From Sabulitectum sp964604135 (GTDB taxonomy: Bacteria > Fermentibacterota > Fermentibacteria > Fermentibacterales > JCC-6), in assembly GCA_964604135.1 (NCBI GenBank), contig CAZRXU010000003.1:1-62837 (forward strand): DNA of 62,837 nucleotides, in the 5' to 3' direction. Below are positions 16,759 to 26,004 of this stretch, piece after piece (the stretch's first letter is position 1; each line of letters begins with the position of its first letter). The notes below the pieces were generated by a model. That model did not search any database, had not been told where the DNA came from, and saw only the letters and a list, made by a program, of their open reading frames with translations. The position numbers and the translations under genes were made by a program.

Positions 16759-18174
16759 CTAGTTTTTTTCCTCCTGACCGTAACCGGCCAATTCCTCTTT
16801 AATATCTGGATGTTCAGGAGCGCTGCGTAGAGAACTCTCCAGCAATTCCACAGCTTCTGCATGTTTACCGACGGCAGCGTATGCCCGGGAAAGAGCAATC
16901 ACGGTTCTTACAGACATATCTGTTTCCGGAATAGCATTCTTGAGAAACTCTATGGTTTCTTCTGCTCTGTCTGTTTTTACCATAAGCATACCGAGACCGG
17001 ACACTGCCAGTTCAAGATCTGGTGTTATCTCCAGTGCCTTGCGGAACAAGCTTTCTGCCTCTTCCATCTCCTCCATGGCAGCTTTGAGGTGAGCGGTGTT
17101 GCACAGAAGCTCAGAGTTCTCCGGGTCCAGGTTCAGGGCCTGGCTGAAAAGAGCCTCGGATTCTGTGTACTCCCCGCGGTTGAAGTGGCCAATTGCTCTG
17201 GTATTCAGATCTGTTACCCTGTTCTCTTCAGCCCTGTCCACAAACCTTGCAGTAAGATCAACCATCTGATTTGTCATATTCGTGTTCATCTTCAAACCCT
17301 TTTCAAGCTCTTCCTTGATTGACTCAAGAGATTTGCCGGATTCGTTGATGTTTTTCTCGGTTTTGTCTAGCATCGCACCTGTGTTTTCAGACAGGGTTTT
17401 TATTGCTTCGGAAAGGTCTCCACCCATCTTGTCTATCCTGTCCGGGACGGCTTTCACAACCTCCAGAACCTGTACCCCTGAAGATGCCAGCTGTTCTTTT
17501 ACCTCTGCCATACCTGTTGTAATGGTATCGATATACTGTCTGTCACTGGACGTTTTCAGTATTTCTTCAAGTTTGTTGTAAACCTCAGTGAGTTTGTTCT
17601 CTACTGTCTCCATGGGGTTCGAAGAATCAGACTCCTTCAGTTTTTTAAGAGAATCACTCATCTCTGAGGGAAGCTTCTCAAACGAAGCGGAAAGACCCTC
17701 AAGAATAGGTTTCAGGTCGTCCATCGCCACTGTTTTTCCCACTGCAGCCGACACTGCATCAATCTTCTCGATCACAGGAGCCATATCTATGATAGAGGCC
17801 GTTTCGCCGCCACCTGTCTCTTTGATGGATGGGAGAATTTCGTTTGAAAGAACTGTCTCAATAGCTTGCAGTTTTTCAACAACAATATCAGATACTCCGG
17901 AACTATCCGGTGCTGTTTCAGAAGGCTTCTTCTCCAGTACCGCTTTCAGCTCGTCAAACTTTTCCAACAGGGGAGTCATGTCGGCTGCAGCAACTTCTCC
18001 AGACTGCTTCTGTTCTTCTGCTTTCAGTGCTGGAGCTATATCATCTGCGAGAACAGAATGAATAGCATCCATTTTTTCTCCCAGTACTTCTATTTTCCTG
18101 CCAAGCCCCAGCACCACTTTCCCAAGCTCCATAAGGAGCTGCTCTGTGGTCAATCCAGCGGAATTTTCAGCCAT
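16759..18174 (-). CDS. Coiled-coil protein with C-terminal TPR domain
   Basis: 471 residues, no signal peptide. Residues 1-320 are acidic amphipathic helix with repeated units of the type EKMDAIHSVLADDIAPAL, EKFDELKAVLEK, EKLQAIETVLSNEILPSI and EKIDAVSAAVGK, which resembles apolipoprotein or chemoreceptor-like coiled coil. Residues about 325-465 are four TPR motifs (NTRAIGHFNRGEYTESEALF, LDPENSELLCNTAHLKAAME, LELAVSGLGMLMVKTDRAEE). It is 13 bp downstream of the 1182-residue helical-repeat gene and upstream of the Slt gene, so a scaffold for envelope enzymes is plausible. No enzymatic motif. Confidence 0.75.
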   Translation of the reverse strand: MAENSAGLTTEQLLMELGKVVLGLGRKIEVLGEKMDAIHSVLADDIAPALKAEEQKQSGEVAAADMTPLLEKFDELKAVLEKKPSETAPDSSGVSDIVVEKLQAIETVLSNEILPSIKETGGGETASIIDMAPVIEKIDAVSAAVGKTVAMDDLKPILEGLSASFEKLPSEMSDSLKKLKESDSSNPMETVENKLTEVYNKLEEILKTSSDRQYIDTITTGMAEVKEQLASSGVQVLEVVKAVPDRIDKMGGDLSEAIKTLSENTGAMLDKTEKNINESGKSLESIKEELEKGLKMNTNMTNQMVDLTARFVDRAEENRVTDLNTRAIGHFNRGEYTESEALFSQALNLDPENSELLCNTAHLKAAMEEMEEAESLFRKALEITPDLELAVSGLGMLMVKTDRAEETIEFLKNAIPETDMSVRTVIALSRAYAAVGKHAEAVELLESSLRSAPEHPDIKEELAGYGQEEKN

Positions 18175-18187
18175 GTTTTCCTCCTAT

Positions 18188-21100
18188 TTATTTAATATTA
18201 TACATTATCATTTTGATAGAATTGCCAGGCAACGAATCAGCGGTTACAGACTGAACACTCTCCGGGTGTTTCTCGGCCAGAAGCCTTGATACTGCATTGG
18301 CTTCTTCAAATGCCCCCATATACCTCTGGGCATAATCAAGTCTGTAAAGAAATGAAGGGTCGCCCGTTCTGGCGTATGCTCCCCGCCACACAGAGCAGGC
18401 AGCCACCCTTTTCCCAAGCCGCCACAGAGCCTCACCAAGAGACATCGAGTCTTCAGAAACATCTGTTGCAAGAAACACCTCGAAAGCTCTGTCATTCCGA
18501 AGCAGTGCTCTGGCTGAATCAGATTCAGAATCGCGTTTTGTTACCGCATCCCTCAACTTGTTCAGAAGTTCAGAATCACCTCTGGCAAACATAAATGCTT
18601 CAGAAATCCTGCCGGCCATCAACAAAAGCTCCACAACCTGCTGAACGCTAAGAGAACCGTCCTCGTTGGCTGTGGGAATGAATATGTCAACAATTTTACC
18701 TGCAGCTTCACGGTTCTGCTTAGAACCGTTTTTTAGTATATCGAGGGCAAACACAAACAGTTCATCGGTAGACTTGCATCTGACCAGCATATCAACTGCC
18801 GAAGATACTTCCGCGCTGTCTGACTTTCCAGCCCCGCCCGGGAATAGCAGAGCAACAGATTCCGCAGCCTGTTCACAATGAGAACACCGCTTCAGAAAAT
18901 CCATTCTATACTCCCGGTTATCAACAGCATCCTGCAGAAGAGCTTTTGATCGATCGACCCCAAGCTCAGCAAGAGCCACTCGTATGCTGTGAGCCTGCCT
19001 GAGATGTCCATTTTTCATAGCCAGTATTTCCAGATGTTCCAGTGCGTCTGCATTCCCAGACTCTCTCCAGTTGCGCATAGGCCCATCCAGCATTTCTGCA
19101 GGCAGCGTGATACCTTCGGGTAACTCCCGGTAAACAAAACCTTCCGCATTACTGAAGGAAAGCAGAAGAAGCATACCCAGTGTATCGTCGCCTGTTGGAA
19201 GAGCGGCAATCTTTTCCGCCAGCTCAGGTTTTATACACAAAGCTCTTGAAAGTACAGTTGAAGCGTCAAAGCCCTCTACGAATTTGATTCCCAGCTCTGC
19301 GGCAAATACCATACCGTCTGCATATCCATGCTCAACACAGTAATCGATACCAGCTTGAACAAGGTCAACAGCAACATCAGGGCTGCCCTCAACTGCTGTT
19401 CCTGCCGCTACCCTGTATCCCTCTGGATCACCAGCAAACAATCTGGCAAGAGCAAGACTTCGCTGCAGTACCGAGGAACCTGGAACCTCAACAACTGCAC
19501 TCTCTAGATATTCAAGAACAGCCTGCTGATCAAGGAACGAATTCAGTGTTTCTGCAGCACCGGAACTGTCATCTGTCTTCAACTGAGCCTGCGCCAGAGC
19601 AATCGCCATGGCTGAAGAAGCCTTTCCCGACTCAAGGTACTCGGAGAGAACTTCCCTGGCCAGTACAGCAGTTCTGTCGGAAGCCGCAGCTTTTGTAAGA
19701 AATTCGGTTGCCTGCTCCCCTTCGCCAGCCGCGAGCAATTCACAACCGCGAACAAGCTGGGTAATGTCATCACCTACATTGCCCACACCCTTAACGGAAG
19801 AAGCTGCAGTACCCGGCATTCCCCGGTCTATAAAATAGCTCAACCGGAAAAGCACAGTTTCGCCATCGGAGTCGAGAACAAGTTTGGAAGCCAGTTTATC
19901 CATCCAGTCTTCAATACCGCTGGAAGCCATGACAGGCAACAGCTTTTCCACAACTTTGCCCTTGCCGCTCTTGTTCAGAGTTTCAAACAGATCTGCCGGT
20001 TTCATAGCAGATATGGAAGAAAAAGGCAGAGCAGATATCATGCTGGTTACCCTTTCCACAAGGCCAGAGTCAGAAAGAGCTGCCGTAAAATGTGCGGTGG
20101 AATCTTTCAGGTTTCCTGCATAAATATTTGAAGCAGCAACCACCAGTTCCCCTGCTGGCGACCTGGGAACAAATCCTGACGCGAGAACTTCTTTCCCGCG
20201 ATCACGCAGGATCTCCCGGTCATAAATTTCCAGAAGCCCGTTGTCTTTGACCTCTTCTCCGACCAGAAGCAGTTCCAGCCAGTCTGAAGCAGAATCAGCC
20301 CCTTTGCCTGTTTTGTAACCTGCGGCTGCCCTGAGCCTTCTCAGCTCGTGGTGTGTTCCCATGAGGTCATCAAAATTTGCTAAAACCGATACAATATCCT
20401 GCTTCGATTTAATATCTTGTCTGGCTGAGAGATGCTTCAGTGTGGCAGCGGCTTCTCCGCCTCTCTTGTCTATCAGAAGAACAACTGCCAGCAGGGTTAG
20501 AACTGCAGCACTTGTTCTGTCGCGCTTCAGAAGTTTCTGAATCTGTTCAAGAACCCACTCCGGTGTCTGCCTGGCGCTAAGCCCCAGCACCTCTACAGCA
20601 TCTTCCACCGCACCTTTGTTAACAAGAAATTCTCCCAGTTTCCCGGAAATAAGCCCCTCCCTGTCTACACCGGAATTAATAAACTTTCTGCAGGTTTCCA
20701 CAATGGGAGAGTCGACCACATCATCACACTGAAACGCCCTGTCAACCGAATCTAGAGCCTGCGTATTCTCTCCCCTTGCAAGCCTGAGACGGGCCTGAAG
20801 AAGGTGTACTCTCGCGTGACCGGAAGCGCTTATTACAAAGTGCGTTACAGCCTGCTCCAGCATGGAAGTATTACCGTGCTCGTCTATAAGATCGTCCAGA
20901 ATAAGACTGGCATCATCTGGTCTTCCACTGGCATTGATCAGCCTTGCCAGTGAAACTCTGGCCCTCGGAGTCTGATCGGCATGAAGAAGATCCTTCTCTA
21001 CAAGGGCGATAGCCTTGTTTACGATATCAACTTCCGCATCAAAAAGGCTGGGCAGTTCTGCGATGGCCCTTTCCGAGTCTCCTATTGCGGTAAGCACCGT

Positions 21101-21736
21101 TATTCTCTTCAAATTCACACCCATGTCGGTACCGCCGGTTCTGGCAGCTATCCAGCCACTTAGCCTTGCAAGACTTTCTTCCGGGAATCTGCATCTTTCA
21201 GCGGAATCCACCAGAACATCCATAGCGGCACCGGGATCTCCCCTGTGCAACTGAATAACAGCCCATGCAAGAACTCTGTCTATACTCGAACCCAGTTCTC
21301 TTCCAGTAACCCCGTCCAGAGTCTGAAAAGCACTTTGAACGGATTCGGCAAAACGACCCACCGTTAGTTTCTCTGTTCTTCCCAGCAACTCAATTAAACC
21401 GTTGAAATCCCTCTGGTGAAGCCTTGTACGCCAGATAACCCGAAGCAGTTCAATTGATCGGGGAAACTGAGACTGCTTTTCTTCCAGAAGCCGGGAAACA
21501 TTCATCCTGAGATCAGGATGTGTTCGCATAATGTTCTCACCAATTCTTCCACCCAGATCCGGGTGACCAATATCCATAAGAAATGGAACCAGTTTCATCG
21601 CCACTTCGTGGTCTGTCAGAAGCAGATCAAGGTCTTCCTCAACCATGACCGCTGCCTGGTCAACCATATCGCTTGCAGCCAGATCCTGAATTTTCTTAAA
21701 CGCTCTCTGTGATTTTGATCCGAATAGAAATGCCAT
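18188..21736 (-). CDS. Very large helical-repeat (TPR-like) protein
   Basis: 1182 residues, cytoplasmic by sequence (MAFLFGSKSQRAFKKIQDLA has no signal peptide). Almost all of it consists of degenerate 34-40-residue alpha-helical hairpins, for example GDPGAAMDVLVDSAERCRFP, HARVHLLQARLRLARGENTQ, SDSARALLRNDRAFEVFLAT and FLYRLDYAQRYMGAFEEANA near the end. No catalytic signature and no transmembrane segment. It starts 5 bp after the stop of mltD and precedes the coiled-coil/TPR gene, so three or four genes probably form one transcript. A scaffold or protein-interaction role is inferred from architecture only. Confidence 0.7.
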   Translation of the reverse strand: MAFLFGSKSQRAFKKIQDLAASDMVDQAAVMVEEDLDLLLTDHEVAMKLVPFLMDIGHPDLGGRIGENIMRTHPDLRMNVSRLLEEKQSQFPRSIELLRVIWRTRLHQRDFNGLIELLGRTEKLTVGRFAESVQSAFQTLDGVTGRELGSSIDRVLAWAVIQLHRGDPGAAMDVLVDSAERCRFPEESLARLSGWIAARTGGTDMGVNLKRITVLTAIGDSERAIAELPSLFDAEVDIVNKAIALVEKDLLHADQTPRARVSLARLINASGRPDDASLILDDLIDEHGNTSMLEQAVTHFVISASGHARVHLLQARLRLARGENTQALDSVDRAFQCDDVVDSPIVETCRKFINSGVDREGLISGKLGEFLVNKGAVEDAVEVLGLSARQTPEWVLEQIQKLLKRDRTSAAVLTLLAVVLLIDKRGGEAAATLKHLSARQDIKSKQDIVSVLANFDDLMGTHHELRRLRAAAGYKTGKGADSASDWLELLLVGEEVKDNGLLEIYDREILRDRGKEVLASGFVPRSPAGELVVAASNIYAGNLKDSTAHFTAALSDSGLVERVTSMISALPFSSISAMKPADLFETLNKSGKGKVVEKLLPVMASSGIEDWMDKLASKLVLDSDGETVLFRLSYFIDRGMPGTAASSVKGVGNVGDDITQLVRGCELLAAGEGEQATEFLTKAAASDRTAVLAREVLSEYLESGKASSAMAIALAQAQLKTDDSSGAAETLNSFLDQQAVLEYLESAVVEVPGSSVLQRSLALARLFAGDPEGYRVAAGTAVEGSPDVAVDLVQAGIDYCVEHGYADGMVFAAELGIKFVEGFDASTVLSRALCIKPELAEKIAALPTGDDTLGMLLLLSFSNAEGFVYRELPEGITLPAEMLDGPMRNWRESGNADALEHLEILAMKNGHLRQAHSIRVALAELGVDRSKALLQDAVDNREYRMDFLKRCSHCEQAAESVALLFPGGAGKSDSAEVSSAVDMLVRCKSTDELFVFALDILKNGSKQNREAAGKIVDIFIPTANEDGSLSVQQVVELLLMAGRISEAFMFARGDSELLNKLRDAVTKRDSESDSARALLRNDRAFEVFLATDVSEDSMSLGEALWRLGKRVAACSVWRGAYARTGDPSFLYRLDYAQRYMGAFEEANAVSRLLAEKHPESVQSVTADSLPGNSIKMIMYNIK

Positions 21737-21741
21737 GACAC

Positions 21742-23148
21742 CTACTCCGGTTTAATGATCAGGTTTTCACCAATTGATAATGCTGCTGAATCCTTGTTGT
21801 TTAGTTCCATAATCTGTTCTACGCTGACTCCGTATCGATTGGCAAGCGTCCACATCGAATCGCCTGCCTTAACTGTGTGCGTGACCACACTGTCTGCCCG
21901 CACTATTGAAACAGCCCCAGCCTCTTCAGAAGGTGTACCCCTTAAGAGAAGCTTCTGCCCGGGATGTATCACCGCTGCTGTAGACATATCGTTCCACAGG
22001 GCTACCTCTCTGGAAGATACTCCAACCGAGGCCCCGATTCCACCAAGGGTATCTCCGGATCGTACAGTATACTGAAAAAAGCCGGCACTGACGGCAGCAC
22101 TTGAATTCACTGGAACTCTGGTGCTTTCCGGCAACAGAATGTACCCGCCGGAAGGGGGCAAAGATGAATTATTCGCATCCATAAGATCGTTTACAGCGAT
22201 ACCTGTAGCCTGCCCAATAGATGTCCATGAATCACCGCTCTTTACCATGTATCTGTCTCTTGGAATAGACCACGCAGCTTGAAACGCAATCGAAGCCCGG
22301 AGTGTTGGCACAACTACTTCCCAGTTTCTTTGTCCTGCAGGTGTTACCTCTCTTAAGAAGCCCCTGTTGTGCTCTGCCAGGAATTCAGGGTCTATACTGC
22401 TCTCTGCAGCCAGCAGTCTTAAATCAAGACCTGGTGGAACCAGAATTACAGACAGTGCCGGTTCAACCGATTCCAGCTGACGGATGGCCAGAAGGGCCGC
22501 AGAGTACCTCGGAACAAAAGCATCCGTCTCTCCCGGAAGCTCGATCATTCCGTACTGCCTTCTGGTTGCATTGGAGATAGCCCTCTGTACAACCCCCTCA
22601 CCACAGTTGTAGGCGGCAAGAGCCAGATGCCAGTCATCAAACATTCGATTCAGATACAACAGATAATTCGATGCCGTTCTTGTGGAAGCTGTCCAGGAAT
22701 AACGTTCATCAACCTGGTCTGTCATGTTCATTCGAAACTGCCTGGCTGTTCCGCTCATGAACTGCCACGGCCCGGCAGCACCCACCCTTGAGTAATCGCC
22801 GACATAATAGTTGCTCTCAACCCAGGGCAGCGCAGCCAGGTCAGGTGGTGCTCCCTGGCTTTTCAAAAGAGCTTCCAGCAGCAGCACAGTTCCATCATCC
22901 GCCGGACACCCTTCCGGAGTGTAGTTAAGATCGCTGAGGTGGGGGGCATACAATGGGATAGTTCCAGACGGCTCAACTCTTCCAGAGGAACCGGAAAGAA
23001 CAGGGAACACCGGCCTTTCTGAATACAGAGTAACTTCAGGAATCGTCTGTGATCCTGAAGTTACAACAGCAGCATCCGATGAATCATGAAGCCTGATGCC
23101 CGAACACGACGAAAAGAACAATATTACAGCTGTTGTCTGAAAACACAT
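21742..23148 (-). CDS. mltD: Membrane-bound lytic murein transglycosylase D with LysM repeats
   Basis: I start at ATG 23148, giving MCFQTTAVILFFSSC, a lipoprotein signal with Cys 15; the longer frame to 23262 would overlap asd on the other strand. The MltD-type SLT domain has catalytic Glu 111 in LPWVESNY, GAAGPWQFMSGTARQF and WHLALAAYNCGEG. Three LysM peptidoglycan-binding repeats follow: RYMVKSGDSWTSIGQATGI, YTVRSGDTLGGIGASVGV and HTVKAGDSMWTLANRYGV. About 468 residues, normal for the family. It cuts glycan strands at the outer envelope. First gene of the minus-strand envelope block and divergent from asd with only 27 bp between starts. Confidence 0.92.
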   Translation of the reverse strand: MCFQTTAVILFFSSCSGIRLHDSSDAAVVTSGSQTIPEVTLYSERPVFPVLSGSSGRVEPSGTIPLYAPHLSDLNYTPEGCPADDGTVLLLEALLKSQGAPPDLAALPWVESNYYVGDYSRVGAAGPWQFMSGTARQFRMNMTDQVDERYSWTASTRTASNYLLYLNRMFDDWHLALAAYNCGEGVVQRAISNATRRQYGMIELPGETDAFVPRYSAALLAIRQLESVEPALSVILVPPGLDLRLLAAESSIDPEFLAEHNRGFLREVTPAGQRNWEVVVPTLRASIAFQAAWSIPRDRYMVKSGDSWTSIGQATGIAVNDLMDANNSSLPPSGGYILLPESTRVPVNSSAAVSAGFFQYTVRSGDTLGGIGASVGVSSREVALWNDMSTAAVIHPGQKLLLRGTPSEEAGAVSIVRADSVVTHTVKAGDSMWTLANRYGVSVEQIMELNNKDSAALSIGENLIIKPE

Positions 23149-23175
23149 TAGCCAGCCAGCCAGAGAGGTTATGAC

Positions 23176-24144
23176 ATGCTGAAAATTGGAATCGTCGGGG
23201 CAACCGGTCTCGTCGGTGATAAAATGATTTCCGTACTTCAGGAGAGTTCCCTTCCCGTCCATGAGTTAAGGCTCTTTGCAACGGCAAAAAGCACCGGTCA
23301 AACTGTGTTGTTCCGGGGTCTCCCCCATACGGTTGAAATAATACAAAAAGCCTCCTGGGAAAAGGGCATGATTATTCTCGGTGCAACTTCGTCCGAGGTT
23401 GCGCGAAAGTGGGTTCCGAAAGCTCTTCTGGCAGGCGCCAGTGTAATAGATAATTCCTCGGCATACAGACTGGACGCAGACGTTCCTCTGGTTGTTCCCG
23501 AAGTTAACCCACAGGCTGTAACAGGTAATCACAAACTGATCGCCAACCCCAACTGCTCCACAATACAACTTGTCATGGCACTGGGTCCTCTAACTGCTGT
23601 CGCTCCTGTGGAATGGGTTTCAGTCGTTACCTACCAGTCTGTTTCGGGCAGCGGCAGAGAAGGCATAGCTGCACTTGAAAGGCAGGAGAACAAAACACCG
23701 GAGGTAAATTCGTTCCACCGAAATGTGCTGTGCGAAATAGGAACGCCGGAGCCTTCGGGATACACCGGAGAAGAAATCAAGCTTATTAAGGAAACTCCAA
23801 AGATACTGGGAGTGAGTTTTCCGGTTTATCCGTCCTGCGCAAGGGTTCCTGTGGTAACAGGTCATACTGAAAGCGTAACTGTAAAATTCAAGCAGCCGGT
23901 TTCTGCAAAAACGGCAAAAAGAACCCTTGAAAAAGCCCCGGGAGTAGATGTACAAAGCCTGGGTTGCCAGCCTGTTCAAGTAGAGGGAACAGACCGCACA
24001 GTTATTGGAAGAGTAAGAAACCATCCTGCCGATGACACGATTGTTCAGTTCTGGGTAACCGCCGACAATGTTCGGAAAGGAGCAGCTCTGAATGCTGTTC
24101 AAATTCTTGAACTCGTGGCGAAAAACACAACCGGCTCTGCGTAA
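23176..24144 (+). CDS. asd: Aspartate-semialdehyde dehydrogenase
   Basis: NADPH-dependent reduction of aspartyl phosphate to aspartate semialdehyde, the branch-point step to lysine/diaminopimelate, threonine and methionine. 322 residues: nucleotide-binding GIVGATGLVGDKM, the phosphate-binding region IDNSSAYRLDADVPLVVPEV, catalytic Cys 127 in NPNCSTIQ, YQSVSGSGREG, a histidine-containing VTGHTESV, and C-terminal DNVRKGAALNAVQI. GAGAGG stands before the ATG. Single-gene transcript; its stop codon is inside a bidirectional hairpin. Diaminopimelate supply links it loosely to the adjacent peptidoglycan enzymes. Confidence 0.96.
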   Translation: MLKIGIVGATGLVGDKMISVLQESSLPVHELRLFATAKSTGQTVLFRGLPHTVEIIQKASWEKGMIILGATSSEVARKWVPKALLAGASVIDNSSAYRLDADVPLVVPEVNPQAVTGNHKLIANPNCSTIQLVMALGPLTAVAPVEWVSVVTYQSVSGSGREGIAALERQENKTPEVNSFHRNVLCEIGTPEPSGYTGEEIKLIKETPKILGVSFPVYPSCARVPVVTGHTESVTVKFKQPVSAKTAKRTLEKAPGVDVQSLGCQPVQVEGTDRTVIGRVRNHPADDTIVQFWVTADNVRKGAALNAVQILELVAKNTTGSA

Positions 24145-24154
24145 ACAGAGCCGG
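24131..24154. terminator. Hairpin between convergent asd and zinc-ribbon genes
   Basis: CCGGCTCTG (24131-24139) and CAGAGCCGG (24146-24154) form a perfect 9-bp stem with a 6-nt loop that contains the asd stop codon. In the minus direction it is followed by TTGTGTTTTT, so it should mainly terminate transcription from the zinc-ribbon gene. Confidence 0.6.
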
Positions 24155-24179
24155 CAGTAATAAACAATAACTTCTTCCT

Positions 24180-24869
24180 CTAAAGGTCGAGATCTCCATC
24201 ATCGAGAAGATCAAATTCATCGTCATCACTCTCATCATCAAGAGCAGCACCGCACTCTTCGCAAAAGAGCTTCTGAGGTGGATTCACGTGCTCGCATGTG
24301 GGACATGTGACTGATTCATCATCTGTTTCTTCTAAATCAATATCGTCTTCATCAAGATCAAGTTCGTCAAGACTGTCATCGTTTGAAGGTTTTTGTGCTA
24401 CTACCTTTGGCGCACCACCTTTGGCAGCCTTACCCTGTGTAGCTTCTTCAACATCTCTGAGAACCTTCTTCAGGTCTCCCAGTTCTGCACGGAAACTGTC
24501 AAGTTCGCCTGATGTGTTGTTTCGTTTTTTAACCGCAGCATCAAGATCCTTCTGGAAAGTAGGATCGTTTTCATCGTGCTCGCGAAGCCTTGCCCTGATT
24601 TGAAGCTCTTCAACAAGATCAGATTCGTTCTGATGCTTCTGTTCAAGCTCATTGATCTTCTTTGTAAGATCGTTGACTTTGCCCTCTAAAGAACCTTTTT
24701 CAGCACCAAGCTTGCCCAGAACTTCATTAAGCTGATTATCGTAGTCGCCCTTGATTCTGGAGTAAACCCTCTGGTTAGTCTCCGCCCTCATGGTTTCAAG
24801 ATTAGACAGCCTTTCGGCAAGTTCCGTACGTCTCGCCAGGAGATCCTGGATCTTCCTTTCCAGCGCCAT
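24180..24869 (-). CDS. Coiled-coil protein with C-terminal zinc ribbon
   Basis: 229 residues from ATG 24869, chosen because GGAGGGG lies at ideal spacing; a longer frame to 24905 lacks one. Residues 1-140 are heptad-rich helix (ALERKIQDLLARRTELAERL, LTKKINELEQKHQNESDLVE). After an acidic linker comes CPTCEHV...FCEECG, a CXXC-x11-CXXC zinc ribbon at about residue 185-205, then a very acidic tail (DDESDDDEFDLLDDGDLDL). The function is unknown; the layout recalls zinc-ribbon coiled-coil proteins with roles in nucleic-acid or protein binding. It is 61 bp downstream of holA on the same strand. Confidence 0.7.
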   Translation of the reverse strand: MALERKIQDLLARRTELAERLSNLETMRAETNQRVYSRIKGDYDNQLNEVLGKLGAEKGSLEGKVNDLTKKINELEQKHQNESDLVEELQIRARLREHDENDPTFQKDLDAAVKKRNNTSGELDSFRAELGDLKKVLRDVEEATQGKAAKGGAPKVVAQKPSNDDSLDELDLDEDDIDLEETDDESVTCPTCEHVNPPQKLFCEECGAALDDESDDDEFDLLDDGDLDL

Positions 24870-24930
24870 TACCCCTCCATTCTCAATTACCCGTTTTTTC
24901 AACAATCACCATACACTGCGATATCTTTCT

Positions 24931-25923
24931 TCATTTTCCAGTGGATGTCAAGGAGAGAACAACAGAAGCAATTGAAGCAAGAGCATCAGATCCTGTCTTC
25001 AGAGCATAATCCGCAGCGGCGAAACACTCTAGTATTTCAGAAGTTGCATAGTTCACACGCCTGACTGCCCGGGTCTCAACAGTCCTCCATACAAACGATG
25101 GAATACCCAGCCTTTTTGCTGCAGCCTGCGTTGATATACCGCTTTGAAGCAATTCTCTGGCTGCTGCAGTCTGCCTCCACTGACTGTAAAGAAGCGCCAG
25201 CAACCTTATAGGCTCTTCTCCCGAATTTATAAGCACAGAAAGAGAACTCATAGCTGCCCCCTTCTTCCCGGAAAGAACCTCTGCTGTGAACTGAAATGCA
25301 GTAGCCTCCGCTGAACCAAGCACTGCGTCATACACCCCTTGAGAATCAACAACGGACCCACTTCCGTGGTACAGGGCAGTGCGTTTTACAACATCCCCAA
25401 GCCTTTCCAGCTTTCCAGACGCAATGGCTTCCGCAGCCTGAGATCCATCCCTGGTAAAAGAAATTCCTTCTTCCGCTGCTATAGTTCCCACCCATTTCCA
25501 CATTCTGTCTGCAAAAGGCTCCCAGCACACAAAAGCTGTTCCTGCCCGCTCCATTTTTGTCATGAACATGTTCGACGGTTTCCTTCCTGCTGTACGGCAG
25601 AAAACGATGTGTTCAAAACCACCGGAGACTATCCCGTCTAACTCGCTCTTCTGAGCCCTGGAAAGTTTATCGACCTCACCAATTACCACGAACTTTCCCG
25701 GGCTGAAAAGTGACGCCTCGCTGAACAGTGCTGAAAGATTTACCTCTTTCAGATCGTCAGGGACAATTCTAACAGGCTCAAAAGACAGCTCGACCCCACG
25801 GCTGCAAAAAACATCCAGAAGCCGGTTGGACTGATAGTATTCTTCCCCAGACACTACAAACAAATCTCCTGGAGATGCAGATTTCACTTTCTTCATCATC
25901 TCGGCAAAGTTCTTGACTATCAA
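24931..25923 (-). CDS. holA: DNA polymerase III, delta subunit
   Basis: 330 residues, the clamp-loader subunit that opens the beta sliding clamp. Recognisable parts: FVVSGEEYYQSNRLLDVF (degenerate P-loop region of delta), SLFSPGKFVVIGEVDKLS, and the C-terminal helical domain with EPIRLLALLYSQWRQTAAAR, AAKRLGIPSFVWRTVE and FAAADYALKTGSDA. These are the conserved blocks of HolA/YqeN proteins, and the length is normal. Upstream region faces the divergent PpiD-like gene. Sequence similarity between delta subunits is low, but the block order makes this assignment good. Confidence 0.9.
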   Translation of the reverse strand: MIVKNFAEMMKKVKSASPGDLFVVSGEEYYQSNRLLDVFCSRGVELSFEPVRIVPDDLKEVNLSALFSEASLFSPGKFVVIGEVDKLSRAQKSELDGIVSGGFEHIVFCRTAGRKPSNMFMTKMERAGTAFVCWEPFADRMWKWVGTIAAEEGISFTRDGSQAAEAIASGKLERLGDVVKRTALYHGSGSVVDSQGVYDAVLGSAEATAFQFTAEVLSGKKGAAMSSLSVLINSGEEPIRLLALLYSQWRQTAAARELLQSGISTQAAAKRLGIPSFVWRTVETRAVRRVNYATSEILECFAAADYALKTGSDALASIASVVLSLTSTGK

Positions 25924-26004
25924 TTCTCAGCACCTCTCGGGTATTGCCCCTTGAACAGCATTTTGCTTATTTTCCACCCTCAATTCAACAGAGGGGATCC
26001 TTTA

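Noticed and set aside
17282..18061. Two long plus-strand frames (99 and 157 codons) opposite the coiled-coil/TPR gene.
   Set aside because: Low-complexity Ser/Phe composition caused by antisense reading of Glu/Lys/Ser codons.
23149..23262. N-terminal extension of mltD.
   Set aside because: It would overlap the start of asd on the other strand and push the lipoprotein signal to residue 39.
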